NCBI GenBank assembly: GCA_021234155.1
Contig: JAJEKV010000036.1
Span: 10,305,426-10,369,425 of the forward strand
Length of the DNA: 64,000 nt
Reading direction: 5' to 3'
Source: Isoetes taiwanensis
Lineage: Eukaryota > Streptophyta > Lycopodiopsida > Isoetales > Isoetaceae
Below the pieces are notes generated by a model. It ran no database searches. It saw only the letters and a list, made by a program, of their open reading frames with translations, and was not told the origin of the DNA. This document shows, piece after piece, positions 36,944 through 47,429 of this stretch. Position 1 is the first letter of the stretch, and every line of letters starts with the position of its first letter. The position numbers and the translations under genes are program-made.

Positions 36944-37960
36944 CTATGGCAGATGAAATGAAAGACTCTGGCAAGGATACAACTGGTTCCTCCATACACA
37001 ACTGGTTCCTCCATACCAACAACTGGGTCCGGGTCACCCTCCATTACTCCTGCAACTATACAACCAACAAATACATGAAAACAATAAAAGTGAACTGTAC
37101 AACACCCAAGCAAGTCTATCAACCAACAGCCATCGTACGATCACCCTTGTGGACAGGGATATAATCCACACCAGGCTCAAGTATCACGACATCAGGACTA
37201 TCTGCACTGTAAGAAGCATCATGTATGTCTTCAAAATTATTGTCCTCCTCATCAGCAGGAGGATTTAGCAAGACTCTCCAGGACACTCGAACACAATGCT
37301 CATTGATATGAGCTGTGTTTGAAGGTATGATCCAAGAGCTGGACAAAGCAAACTTCTCAGATCGAATCATTCTAGCCAAGTTATACAACAGACTAGCAGT
37401 CAACCTATGATTTCCATGGTAATTCACAAAATGCGCAGCTCTATTCAAAAGATTCTTATTGTCAAGAACAACAACGTTCTTCGTATCACCAGCCCCCCAT
37501 CTCAAATACAGGTCTTTTCCCTTCTCAATAGCAGCTTCACTGACATTATGGAGGTGGCAGACATAGTGGACTTTGCCAACATCCTTCATGCAGTACCCAA
37601 TCATGCCTTCAAAGCAATGAAGGCGACTGTTCTTAAGGGCCTTGCATACCAGAATCACACCTGGTAGCTTTGACACCCAATTGAAATCCTTCTTCATATC
37701 ATCGTTCATGGCCCTGGAGCTCTTGAACCGGGCTCTGAAAACAGCCTGGGAGTGCAAGTGATCCATACTTGCACCACGCTCCATGGCCATGGCTCCAGCC
37801 AAACACCTTCGATTGCAAAAACCAACAATGGCATTATAAAAACTTGTGGGCACATCTTGCCCAGAAAGACCCAAGGTCACGTCACATCTATGGCACTCCA
37901 ATCTTGACCAGGAGAAGCATCAGCAGAATGTCCTCCAGTATGAGGCTCTCAAGAAAAAGG
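36862..37960 (-). pseudogene. HUH endonuclease (Rep-like protein), one frameshift upstream of motif 1
   Basis: The main frame (37,901-37,119) carries the three motifs expected of rolling-circle Rep/HUH nucleases. Motif 1 is VTLGLSGQDVP. Motif 2 is ERGASMDHLHSQAVF, with the H-L-H pair at 37,760-37,752. Motif 3 is CFEGMIGYCMKDVGK, with a candidate nucleophile Tyr at about 37,595. The frame runs on through NVSEAAIEKGKDLYLRWG and NRAAHFVNYHGNHRLTASLL to an acidic tail. The frame opens at a TTG, and comparison with 31,000 shows one base missing here (GATGTGACGTGACC against GATGTGAGCGTGACC), so upstream coding is out of register. An acidic last exon probably lies at 37,054-36,862 (SFISSAIDASYPDPVVYSAE), disturbed by a 19-bp duplication at about 36,976-37,015. 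HUH proteins cut and join single-stranded DNA. Assignment to Replitrons is from memory of that group; other algal or protist Rep families are possible. Confidence 0.65.
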
Positions 37961-38403
37961 CTCGATTTTCAAAGAACTCAGAGAAGGAGGCACAGACCAG
38001 CACCCTTCCCATCCCTCGCTGCTCTCTTCAAAGACATCACACAAAAAAAAAAATAAGCAGCAAACACGACTTACCTATAACAGAGGTCCGCTGACAGAAA
38101 CCTGGAGATATGCTTCTGAAGACCCGAGGCGATCCCTGCTTATTGTGTGGCTGAAATCAGAAAGGATGACAAAGCAAAGACACATACGCAGTGCCGCCTT
38201 CGCCATCACTGCCATGCCCGTCTGCCGACCACGTGAACAGAGCCAGCTCCGACCAACCCAGGCGCAGATTCGAGCCCTAGATTCTCCTGTTTCGAATCCA
38301 CACTGCCAGCATAATTTTCTACCATATTTCCATACGAATACGCATACAACCATCCAAAATCTTAAGTTATAAACATACCCTTCCTCATTTCGACCACATA
38401 ATT

Positions 38404-38663
38404 ATCAGGGATGGCGAAAGATATTATTCGACAAGCTGATATTCTAAACAACACCTCGCTACAGACTATACAAAATGCACAGTTCCTTTACCAAATTGGA
38501 ATATTTACCGCAATTCCAATGATTGTGTGTTTCATACTAGAGGAGGGACTGTTAAAGGTAAACACTTCCTTGCTTTATGGAATATTTGGAAGCATAGAAA
38601 TAGATGTGTACATGGGGGACATAATCCTTCTCCTTTGTGGATTAAGTTGCAAGTTATATATGA
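38404..38663 (+). pseudogene. LINE ORF2 C-terminal fragment interrupted by the large transposon
   Basis: The plus-strand frame reads GKHFLALWNIWKHRNRC then HGGHNPSPLWIKLQVIY. This matches the Trp-rich segment after zf-RVT in LINEs (compare SAWIIWSIWKRRNLLIF at 27.4 kb). The frame is cut at 38,663 by the transposon end. If 38,664-56,613 and one ATGA are removed, it continues as DIELTAIKNLDSHIDNN to a stop at about 56,667. That identifies the pre-insertion site. Confidence 0.65.
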
Positions 38664-38689
38664 GGGTGAAAGCATGTTGTAGTGGAACA
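38664..38689 (+). repeat. Left terminal inverted repeat
   Basis: It begins GGGTGAAAGCATG at 38,664 and is preceded by ATGA. It is followed by subterminal TTAGCACCACAATTTTGG, AAGTGTGGTGGGA and TTTGTAGTGGGA. Confidence 0.85.
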
Positions 38690-38919
38690 AAAACGTGCAT
38701 TTTAGCACCACAATTTTGGGTGCTAAGTGTGGTGGGATAAACCGAATTTGTAGTGGGAGAGGCAGTTATTTTTTCAAATATACACATGATTACTTATTCA
38801 AAATTTTGTCTTTTCTTAATTACATGATGCCTGTTCTCATTTTCCCACAAAAACTCTGATCCCGCTCCCTAAATCCGGCAAGACCATTTCTGATTTCTGG
38901 CAAGAAGATCGATCACGAA

Positions 38920-40925
38920 ATGGCTTTGATCATACCGAACTTGAATGCCACGGGATACACCTACAAGGAAATGTACAGGCAAGAAAAGCATCACGCCACA
39001 CAAGAAGAAATCGAGTCTGTTTGGGGGCCGAAAGTATCAGGGAAATCCGCTTACAGGTGGGTTGCATTGTAGATTCGGGGATGCCCATGATTCTCTGTTG
39101 TTTAAAATATTGTTTTGTTTCATCATGCAGGTTGAAGAATCTGAGCAAGGAGAGGTATAATGAATATATGTCCCTTTACAGGAAAATCTCACAAAGGACG
39201 TGTGCCTGGGGAGGCATGGCCTCACAGACTATGGCTGTTGCGTATTACCTTCACACAAAAGGTAAAGAAATAAACTGGTTGAGTTTCTGGCAACAGTTAA
39301 GAGAAAAAGGGTCTGAAGCCTCTCCGTTCCAACGTAAGAGGAAGCATGCAAGCATTTCAAATAGTGAGGAAGCAGAGCAAAATGCCACAGATGATGCTTC
39401 CTCTCTTGAAATGACTAGGCCACAATTCAAGCCTCCTCAAGCTGTAAGAAGAATCTCGGGGAAAATCACTGAAAAAATAGGTACTTTTCAACCCTCTTCT
39501 TCTGGAACCACCATATGATGCAATTTAATATTGGAACTGTTATTTTCCAGAGAGGTCTAGCAAGCTTGAACAATCAGGTACACCACTTCTTCTTCATTTG
39601 GGTGTGTTGTAAGATATGTGTAGGAAATTTGTGCTACTAGTTTCGAGTTGTGGTGGATAATTTCAGTTCAAAGTAGTATGTAGCTCCAAATGTGTTACAG
39701 GGCAGTCATATGGTGCCAATTATATGTTAATAATATAGTTTATAACATATGTAGTGTCACATATAGTACCAAACGTGGCACCTTATCTGAATAGTGAATT
39801 GGCTTCCATATGTTTCTATACTTAGTGTCATATGTGATGTTAGATATGGCGATACTTGTGAATGGTGGATTGTCTGCCATATGTGGTGGCAACTGCTGCG
39901 CTAAATATTGCACCACGCTAGGTGCCACATATGGGGTGGTGGATGCCTGCCGGATGTGGTGCTTTCTGTGCATTGTGGTGCCACATGTGGTGTCGAATGT
40001 GGCACCACTATGGTTCCACATTTTGCACCACATGTGGTGTCTTTGACGCCATTTGTGGTGCGAAGTAATAGATGTCTGCCATATGTGGTGCTTTGGGTGC
40101 ATTGTGGTGTCATATGTGGTGTGGCATATGGTGCCACATGCCACACCACATGTGGTGCCTATGACGTCATTTGTGGTGTAGTTTGTCATGATGGAATTTG
40201 TGGTGTGTAAAGTGGTGCATGTTGTGTCATGTGGTACTAACCTTGGACTACTTTCCAGTTGAATTCAACAGGACACTGGGAGAATGGATCAACTCTACAA
40301 GATCAGAAGTGATTCAGTGTAAGGCAAGGTTGCAAACTTGTGATCAAATGAAGGTTCAGCACCTTGAGTTCCAGACCGAGAAGATGAATAAAGATTTAAA
40401 AAAATGGGAAGGAATGATTAAGGATAAACCAAGTCGTGCAGACGGTATTCGGGCTATATGCCAAGATACAGAGGCTGAGCTCAAGGAACTATTACCACAC
40501 CTTGAGCAGACAAAAATCGAGGAGCTTAATCTGCTGTCAGCCAGGGAAGCAGACACAACAGCATTGAAAGTGCTGGAACCAAGGTTAGAGAGGTTTCTGT
40601 CTTGCAAGGATCGTCTTCCTTTATTTGTCTTGGATCCACTACTTCCAGACCTTGATAAGGCTGAAGATTATGGTAGTGGCTGTCCATTCTGTGGCAAGAT
40701 CCTCCAGTGGATGGGAAAACCACTACCAAGTTTGATTGCTGAATGCAGTCACCAATACCATCTTCCATGTCTACTCAGCCTCTTGAGGTACTTCATAACA
40801 AAATTCCTGAAGTGCTTAGTATAATTGTATTCTCATTGAGAAATTTGTGTTCACTTTGCAGGATTTGTAATCACTGTTGCATTGAGAATTGCTGTCATGA
40901 ATTTTCTACAGCATGCAAGCCTTAG
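38920..40925 (+). CDS. Coiled-coil / RING-like zinc protein of the large transposon (5' part of a longer gene)
   Basis: There are four exons: 38,920-39,056, 39,131-39,480, 40,259-40,787 and 40,862-40,925. All introns are GT-AG with consistent phases, giving 359 aa to a TAG. The N-terminal part includes KERYNEYMSLYRKISQRTCA and HTKGKEINWLSFWQQL. A basic linker (FQRKRKHAS) could act in nuclear import. Residues about 160-290 are highly charged and probably coiled-coil (EFQTEKMNKDLKKWEGMIKD). The C-terminus is a Cys/His cluster: CPFCGK, then AECSHQYHLPCL, then ICNHCCIENCCHEF. The spacing resembles a modified RING finger, so an E3-like role is possible but unproven. The final TAG sits exactly at a strong donor (TAG|GTATGAGT). 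Reading it as an original CAG makes this one gene with the FCP1-like part downstream. Confidence 0.6.
39760..40230 (+). repeat. TGTGGTG-rich array in the second intron
   Basis: Within the intron 39,481-40,258 the motif TGTGGTG (also ATGTGGTGC, TGCCACATGTGGTG and CCACACCACATGTGGTGC) recurs many times with irregular spacing. The transcribed strand orientation is mostly TGTGGTG. The array does not encode protein. The same motif occurs in the subterminal regions, at 42,440-42,600, at 50,450-50,495 and, complemented, in the transposase intron. Confidence 0.8.
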
Positions 40926-41048
40926 GTATGAGTAGGGAGGATCAAAAGCAACTTCAAACTACTGAGGCACTTAAAGATGAGCGCCCTTGTCATATTGAGA
41001 TGCCAAAGCATAGTTACAATCAATTGTGATTCAATTCCAGGTTTGCAG

Positions 41049-42227
41049 AGCATGGTGCCGTTTACTAATTCAGGCTTAACTGTTTGTACTGGTGGCAATG
41101 ACTTTGTGAGTCCATATAGCACACCAAAAAGGGACTTATTTTCTACCCTCAAAGGTAATCAAGTCTTGTTTGATGCAATTGGGATATGTAGCTTACTTCT
41201 TCATCCCTACTTTGTAGATATAGAGGTACAATGTGATCAGCTAGGGGGACAAGACACTCACACCCCTTCAAAAGCATTAGACACAGATAGAAACTCGGGC
41301 AAATCAGAAGATGCATCAGGTTATAGGAACTCGGACAAATTAGTAGATGTCAACAAATCAGTAGGTGCATCAAGTCAAGCTCCAGCTGGACAACAATCTG
41401 CCAAATCAGCAGATGCATTAAGTCATGCTCCACACCAATTTGCCAAATCAGCAGATGCATCAAGTTATGATCTGAACAAATCGATATGTGAATCTAAGTC
41501 ACAAGGTAACTTCCAACCTTTTGTGCCTGTCTTCTTTTTAATTTGGCCCATATAGTTACAGAATCTGTTCAATTTTTGCAGCTGGAAGTGTTTCAGAGAA
41601 AAATCAACAGCAGAACTCCAAGCAAAAGACACCTCCAAGACATGCTGAAGCAGAAGTTTCCAGCCCTGCACCAAGACATGCTGAAGCAGAAGTTTCCAGC
41701 CCTGCACCAACTCTGTCCATGTAGAAGACTACAAGGTTAAGCCCAATCCTGCTTGTTTTTTACTACAATGGAGTTTTGGGTAGAAGCTATGACAAGAGTC
41801 AAAAAATACCCACTGTCAAAGAAGATGGTGTTACCATGGTCACACTTAACAGATCCAAGTTTGCAATAACTAGACCAGGCTGGGCCGAGTTCTTAGATTG
41901 GTGCAGTCAGAATTTTCATATAGCACTTTGGTCCAGCCTGCAGGCTCAAAACATGAGAATGATAGTTAAGGGAGCATTGATGAAATACAAGGACAAATTC
42001 CAGTTCATATGGACTCAGGATCAGTGTACAAGCACAAATTTATATAACAGTGGAAAGCCAATTTTGGTATTACCCATCCAATATGAGGCCTGATATGTTT
42101 GTTGCAGGGTGTACCAATTTCTAGTGGGGAGCTGTTGGACACGCGCAGAATGATGATTGATGTTGTGAAGCACAGTTGCTCTAGTAATGAAGCTGAGGTT
42201 GACAGATCAATAGATCTTTATTTGTAA
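41049..42227 (+). pseudogene. FCP1/NIF-like phosphatase domain carried by the transposon, catalytic Asp replaced
   Basis: Exons 41,049-41,154, 41,218-41,505, 41,582-42,066 and 42,108-42,227 join in phase with each other and with the upstream RING-like gene. The low-complexity first half has repeated SAKSADA/APHQFAKSADASS units and a 36-bp tandem repeat at 41,638-41,709 (RHAEAEVSSPAP twice). The second half is an FCP1-homology domain: RPGWAEFLDWCSQNFHIALW, SSLQAQN, then FQFIWTQDQCTS. The motif 1 region reads LLVFYYNGVLG at 41,749-41,781. FCP1-type enzymes have Asp where the first Tyr (TAC, 41,761-41,763) stands, so catalysis is unlikely. One in-frame TAG lies at 41,722-41,724. FCP1 enzymes dephosphorylate the RNA polymerase II tail; binding without catalysis is possible here. 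This was probably a captured host domain. Confidence 0.65.
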
Positions 42228-42439
42228 TCTATTGTTTGTATTATTGTAACCGAAGAGGTTATTCTTGTAACCTATTCTTTTATTGACACTCTAATGTACA
42301 TTGTTGTATACTATTGTATACAATAGATTTTTCTGGCTGACCAGAGCAACACTCTGGTGGAGTTCAAATCTCCAGAAGAAATTGATGTATTCAAAGATTC
42401 AAAGATGTATTCAAAGAGACATCTAGATGAAAATGACAA

Positions 42440-42600
42440 TGTGGTGATACATGTAGTGATGCAAATGGTACATGTGGTGAATCATGTGGTGACATGTGGT
42501 AAATGTGGCGAAGCATGTGGTGAAAACTGTGGTAAAAACTGTGGTGATGCAAATGGTACATGTGGTGAATCATGTGGTGACATGTGGTGGGTGGCTAGGC
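42440..42600 (+). repeat. TGTGGTG repeat cluster with internal 87-bp duplication
   Basis: GATGCAAATGGTACATGTGG followed by TGAATCATGTGGTGACATGT occurs at about 42,459 and again at about 42,546. TGTGGTG and close variants fill the interval. The cluster lies in the 3' flank of the plus-strand gene, roughly 200 bp after its stop. Confidence 0.8.
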
Positions 42601-42800
42601 TCCCGAGGTGTGAAATCGTATACATGCAAACATCCCTTTCCTCTTCTGCCTCATTCCCAAAAATCGTATGCATGCAAACATCCCTTTTATTCCCAAAATT
42701 CTGCCCTGCAGCTTCATTCCGTCCATCTTCCTCTTCCCTCCGTCCATTTCGTCCTTCCGTCCATTTCGTTCATTCCGCCCATTTCTTATCTAGCTCGATC

Positions 42801-43097
42801 ATGGCCAGGTTCAAGACTACAGTGCGCAGGAATACTATCCCGGCCATTGTGCCTGCTCCTTCGCCACTAGCATGGTCAGAATCCGTGTCTTCGTCTGGAG
42901 GCCACCCGGTTACAGTGGTGGCCAAGTTCACAACACCAGAGGTGGAAAAGCTCATCATGGAGGCACAGGCTGTCTGTTCGATGCGGGTGCTCGAGTGGGT
43001 CGATCGAGATTACCCCGACGAGGAGCGACTGCTAGAAATGAAGATGTATGCCATGGAGGACGACCTCCATATAGAGCTGAGGATGGCCCCCGCCTGA
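42801..43097 (+). CDS. Small hypothetical protein inside the transposon
   Basis: This 98-codon frame starts MARFKTTVRRN and has a central HPVTVVAKFTTPEVEKLIME and an acidic end (DRDYPDEERLLEMKMYAMED). It follows a Pro/Ser-rich, TCC-rich leader (42,690-42,790) that looks like 5' UTR. The arrangement is compatible with an independent small gene. No family was recognised. The next 250 bp hold T-rich DNA up to the nested retroelement. Confidence 0.35.
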   Translation: MARFKTTVRRNTIPAIVPAPSPLAWSESVSSSGGHPVTVVAKFTTPEVEKLIMEAQAVCSMRVLEWVDRDYPDEERLLEMKMYAMEDDLHIELRMAPA

Positions 43098-43861
43098 AGA
43101 TCAAGCCTGCTCCAGCCCTGATTAGTTTAGATTTGTTGTTTTAATCCCTGTTTTCAAATGCTTGCAATAGTCCTTGTGACTATTTTTTGTAAAGCTTTTT
43201 CGTTAATGACAGAAATCCTCTTCTCTACAGCTGTGTTGACTATTTTTTTTTGCTTTAAATGTTCTCTTAGTTTCCACTGTTCTTTTAGTTAACTGAACTA
43301 TTTCTATCCTTTTTTGTACAGATATAAGAAACATGTTTGGTATTTAGTTTGCAACTCAAGTTTTTGGTATTTCTAGAGTCTAGTTGCACACACAAACAAC
43401 ACCAAGCTGATAAACCCTCAAGCTGACCAGCTTTGTTGGGCGAACAAGCATAGGGAAACAACATGGGGAACCCAAACATAGTGTCCAACAAGATGAACAA
43501 ACTCCCATAGCATCCAAAAGAATTAAGCGAGGTGCTCCCAGACTAAGGCGCGCAAAGGAACTCCAAGGGCCGCTACCAGCAACCTGCAAAAAGGGGACAA
43601 ACAACTCCACATGACCCATGTTGTGCATGAGAGCACACCAAAACAAGCAGTCACTCCTGCCCATACTAGGGCCACCGCAAAAGACACGAGACCACCACCA
43701 AGGGAAAAAAGGAACACGAATCCAGCACGAGGGCTATCACACTACAGCGGGCACGAGGGTTACCATATGCTCAGACCAGCCCACGGGCCACACCTAAAGA
43801 GAACTCGACAGTGGAGGAGAAATAGACATCAGTACTACTAGAAGAGGGGTGGGGAGGGTGG

Positions 43862-44053
43862 GAAGAGGAGGCGACAATGGGAGAGACGCTTAAAGACGGC
43901 TGATGGGGAATCCCAAGGAGAGCAGGACATAAATACACGAAGGGGAGAGGACACGTCACCTAGACTCAAGAAGCGGATTTATCTGCTTATCTCAAAACGC
44001 AGATAAATCGTACTTCTAGAGTCTAGTTGCACACACAAACAACACCAAGCTGA
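43862..44053 (-). repeat. Internal split-repeat junction (A2-B1) of the retroelement
   Basis: A2 (43,862-44,015) ends AGATAAATCGTACTT, identical to the outer end A1 at 49,971-49,985. It passes directly into B1 (CTAGAGTCTAGTTGCACACA from 44,016), identical to B2 at 43,373. The junction matches the product of joining the two element ends. It is the expected recombination site for the element's tyrosine recombinase. Confidence 0.85.
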
Positions 44054-44100
44054 AAAAAGAGGCAGGAGGAAGAGACGTCGCATACCAGGCAAGAGATGTG

Positions 44101-45095
44101 TTACTTGAACTCGGAGGATAGGCGGCAGATAGCGCGGGCATCTTCGCGACCCAGGCCCAGAGAGCGGGAGACTAAAAGTTGCTGGTGGAGGGAGGGATTG
44201 ACATATCCATCCTTGGCGGTCTCGGAACGCCAACGACCATGGGCCTTAAAAAGGCGGTCTGGTACATCGAAGGCAGCTGCTGGGGTGGCACCGCCACGCC
44301 GTCCGGAATGGGTACCAAAGGAGGAAGGGTCTTCACCAATGGCGACAAGGCAATGCTTAAACCAAGAGCGCAGTGTGGAATAAGAGACCGGCTTCTTGCG
44401 GATAGACACACTGTGAGGAGAGACACGGACACCACGAAACAAGTGCCCCCCAGAAGGACCATCTATCCGACTAAAATCCCCCAAAGCAATAAGACGTTCC
44501 AAGAGACCCACGGGGCAGTAGAAACCACCAAGGCGTGCAATGGACACCCAAGACCCCACACCATGCTGGTCGGTTTTGGAAGACTTAATGAAAAGGCTAG
44601 CGTGGGACGGAAGAATGAGAATCTCCTCCCAACGCAAGGCAAGCAGCTCGGCACTACGCAAAAATGCAACAAAGGACAAGACCAAGGCACAACATTTCAT
44701 TACCTCGGGCAGGGTCGCAGCAGGGGACGCAAACTTATCCATGACACGCCTAACCAAGTGGGGCAACAAAGGCTTCTTCTTTGCCGCCCGGACATCCAAG
44801 GAACCCTTTGCAGAATCCCGGACCAGGTCAACAAGGGGTGGTCAGTGGGCTTGCGAAATCCGGCCAAGGCATGATGGAAAGCAATCGCAGCAATAGACAT
44901 CTGAAACACAGCGAGTGAAGGGGAGGAGGCTAAAAGACGGGTAAGGAATAAGCAGACGGAGAGGGGTTCAGCAGGTAGGGGGACAAGGTGTTTAGAAAGG
45001 CACCAATCTTTGAACTCCGACCATGGACGTGCATAAGACTTTAAGGTGTTAACAGAACGGGACCCAACTAGTTGCTCTTGTAAGGCCTCTTTCAA
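44101..45095 (-). pseudogene. Tyrosine recombinase of the retroelement
   Basis: Two overlapping minus-strand frames join at about 44,835 through a one-base shift beside a C run. The N-terminal core-binding part reads SRSVNTLKSYARPWSEFKDW, CLFLTRLLAS and GFRKPTDHPL. The catalytic part has Arg I in FLRSAELLAL, His-x-x-Arg in GTHSGRRGGAT (about 44,290-44,312), GRWRSETAKDG in place of the H/W box, and the nucleophile Tyr in DGYVNPS (about 44,200). All R-H-R-Y residues are present. Its role is to integrate circular cDNA without an integrase. About 44,100 to the A2-B1 junction is short 3' sequence. It is active only if the indel is an artefact. Confidence 0.8.
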
Positions 45096-45289
45096 AAAAC
45101 AAGTTCAGCATCCCCATCACCAAGCGAGCTCCAAAAATTAGACGAGAAAACATCTGAAAAAGACAACAAACTCACCGTTAGAAGCCACCAGACGAAGTGC
45201 AATCAAAGGACTTGAAGGCTTGCGACATGGAAGGGTTGACCGCGTTCCGGGTCGTAAGAAATGTCCACCAGATGGAAAATACAAGCTAT

Positions 45290-47147
45290 CTACAAATGCA
45301 GGGTGGGCCACCAAGGAGCGGACTCCCAATGAAAAATGACGAAAGTAGCGTCCGCAGCGCAAGCAAGAGCAAACTTGAAGGCCTTAAAGACTAAAGCAGG
45401 CGGGGGAAAGCAATAATTGTTGTAGCCATGCCAGGTTTGAGCAAAAGCATCTGGAGGAGAGGACAAACAAGGTGACAAATGCCAGCAATTAAAGTTTGGT
45501 AAGCGGTGGTTATCGAAGTTCGCAAAACGGTCCCAATCATGAGGACCCCAAGCAAACTCGATAAGGCGAAAGGCGATGTCTGTCAAACTATAATCATCGT
45601 ACTCCTCAAGCTTGGAAAGGTAATCTGCCCATTGGTTCAGGGTACGGGGAATCCAAGCTGGTTTCAGGACAAGCTGGTGTTTTAAGCACGAGGAAAAAAT
45701 CTTGACGCACAAGAGATGCAGGTCGGGGACCCGAGAGCCACCGCGAGAAAGGATAAAGAATGCGTTCAAATTATCGCCATATGCTATGATAGAACGCCCT
45801 TGAAGGGAAGCGGCATGACGTTCCAGAAAATGAAAAAGGCAAGACAGCTCGCGGAAGGTTGAAGACATAGATTGTTCAAGAGGGGTAAACTTCGCTGCGA
45901 GACTGGCAAGATCACGAGATTCAGGCACCCAAGCGCCCCAGCCAGAGCCACTAGCATCATAAAAGAGGGAGACCACGGGGGAAAAAGACTCCCAAATATG
46001 GGCAGAGTTAAGTAGGTCAAACCAATCGCCCCAAGCCTTGACCTCGGCCATGGCTAAGTGGGATAGTGGCACCACCTGCTCCCAAGAGGTAATGGCAGAC
46101 AGGGCAGCAAATAGGTGGAAGGAGAGGATCTTGCAAAACGGTCCAAAGACTAGACTGCAGGAGGTGATCATTCCCAAGAAAGAGGCGAGTTTGCGAGCTT
46201 TGACCAGATGGTTGTCGCAAAGATTGCGGGCAAGGTCCAAGAACTTAGCACGACGTGAGGGAGCGATGGAGAGAAGACCAGATTGAGCATTAACAACGAA
46301 TCCTAAGAACTTGGCCTCGTGAGAAGGTAGCAGCTGACATTTGTGGAGGGCAACCACGAAACCGGCCGACTCAAAATCTGCAAGCACTAGTTGCTGGTGG
46401 TCGAGAAAGGAGGAGGGTCTAGAAGCGAAGAAGAAATCGTCGACATAGGGAATGCAACGCAAACTCATGAACCGCCATCGCTTGACGAGCTGACGCATGA
46501 CTTTGGTAAACACAAAGCAGGCAGTCGAGAGGCCAAAAGGCAAAGAAGTGAACATGTAAAAGGAGCCCTCAAAGGCGAACCCCAAATACGACCAAAACTG
46601 GGGATTAATGTCAATGTGATGATAACCCGAATGCAAGTCTAAAGTAAAAAGATGGTCACCCGGTTGGATGGTCAAGGCAATGTTGCTGATAGTCTCATAA
46701 CAAAAGGGGCTTTGAGCCAGAAACGTATTTAGATGGCGCAAGTCAAGAATGAGACGAAGCTTGTTGTTGGCCTTGGGCACCACACCCAGGGGCGATCAGA
46801 AAAAGGCTTGTGATCAGAACTAATAGCAGACCCAGCCGAGATCAAGTCCTTTATAGCAGTGCGGACAAAGGCAGCCTGTTGTAAAGCAGACCGATGGTTT
46901 GAGCTAGACCAAGGGTGGGGGGAGGAGAAGAATGCCAAGGCAGAGAGTAACCATTCCGTATCCAATCCAACACCATAGCAGAAGTACAAAAGGATTGCCA
47001 AAAGTCAAAGCAGTTCCGCAGGCGATGCCGGAGAAAGGTAGAAGGAGGGGGAGGGGGACCCTGAAATTCTGAAAAATTAACAAAGACAAAGTGATTACCG
47101 TTAGACAAGAAATCGACCACACTACTAAGGAACGAGCATGGGGACAA
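45290..47147 (-). pseudogene. Reverse transcriptase / RNase H of the retroelement
   Basis: The main frame is 46,783-45,290 (497 codons). RT blocks are PKANNKLRLILDLRHLN, FTLDLHSGYHHIDINPQFW, FGLSTACFVFTKVMR and the catalytic IPYVDDFFFASRPSS (about 46,430-46,455). RNase H follows (LFYDASGSGWGAWV; STFRELSCLFHFLE; DNLNAF; LNQWADYLSK). The N-terminal piece lies in other frames at 47,147-46,790 (CFDFWQSFCTSAMVLDWIRN; AAFVRTAIKDLISAGS) and rejoins after single-base shifts near a C run at about 46,920 and at about 46,792 (expected DSPLGVVPKAN). All catalytic Asp residues are visible. The order RT, RNase H, YR is typical of DIRS-order elements. Confidence 0.85.
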
Positions 47148-47429
47148 GAAATGGAACTAAGAACCGTAACACAAAGAACTACCCACATAATGCAAAAAAA
47201 TAGCATGCGAACCAAGGGAAACCTAGATGAAAAATAAAGGAGGACCACCAACTAAAGGGCAAAGCCAACCTACGACCCACCAAGCATAACGACTAAAATG
47301 AGAATATGAGGTGTTGGAATGCTAGAATCTATTGTGGAAAACACATAGCGTCAAAGAATACAAACATAGGCGGCAAACACCATACCAAAATGAAAGGGAG
47401 TCAAATGTCAAACGACCGGGAACTAAACA

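Larger units (their letters stand above)
35995..38403 (-). mobile_element. HUH-endonuclease transposon (Replitron-like), most complete copy
   Basis: The outer limits come from where similarity to the other pieces ends: 38,403 on the 5' side (minus strand starts near TATGTGGTCGAAATGAGG) and 35,995 on the 3' side (ending GATAATACACCCCAA). There are no terminal inverted repeats and no obvious target duplication. The ends are not Helitron-like either (no 5' TC, no 3' CTRR). The near-terminal sequence has a direct repeat, AATACACCCCAAATGATAAT followed by ACACCCC. The element carries a single Rep-like gene. The 3' ends of this copy and of the 34.4-35.2 kb copy form a large inverted repeat with a 783-bp spacer. 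Confidence 0.75.

Noticed and set aside
35995-38403. Helitron identity for the HUH element
   Set aside because: No helicase domain, no 5' TC or 3' CTRR end with hairpin, and only a single Rep-like protein is present.
42357-43097. Single 246-codon plus-strand frame
   Set aside because: The first half is TGTGGTG repeats and a Ser/Pro-rich leader read by chance; only the 98-codon frame from 42,801 is plausible.
44179-44896. Plus-strand frames of 231 and 118 codons
   Set aside because: They are antisense shadows of the tyrosine recombinase, whose catalytic motifs fix the minus strand as coding.
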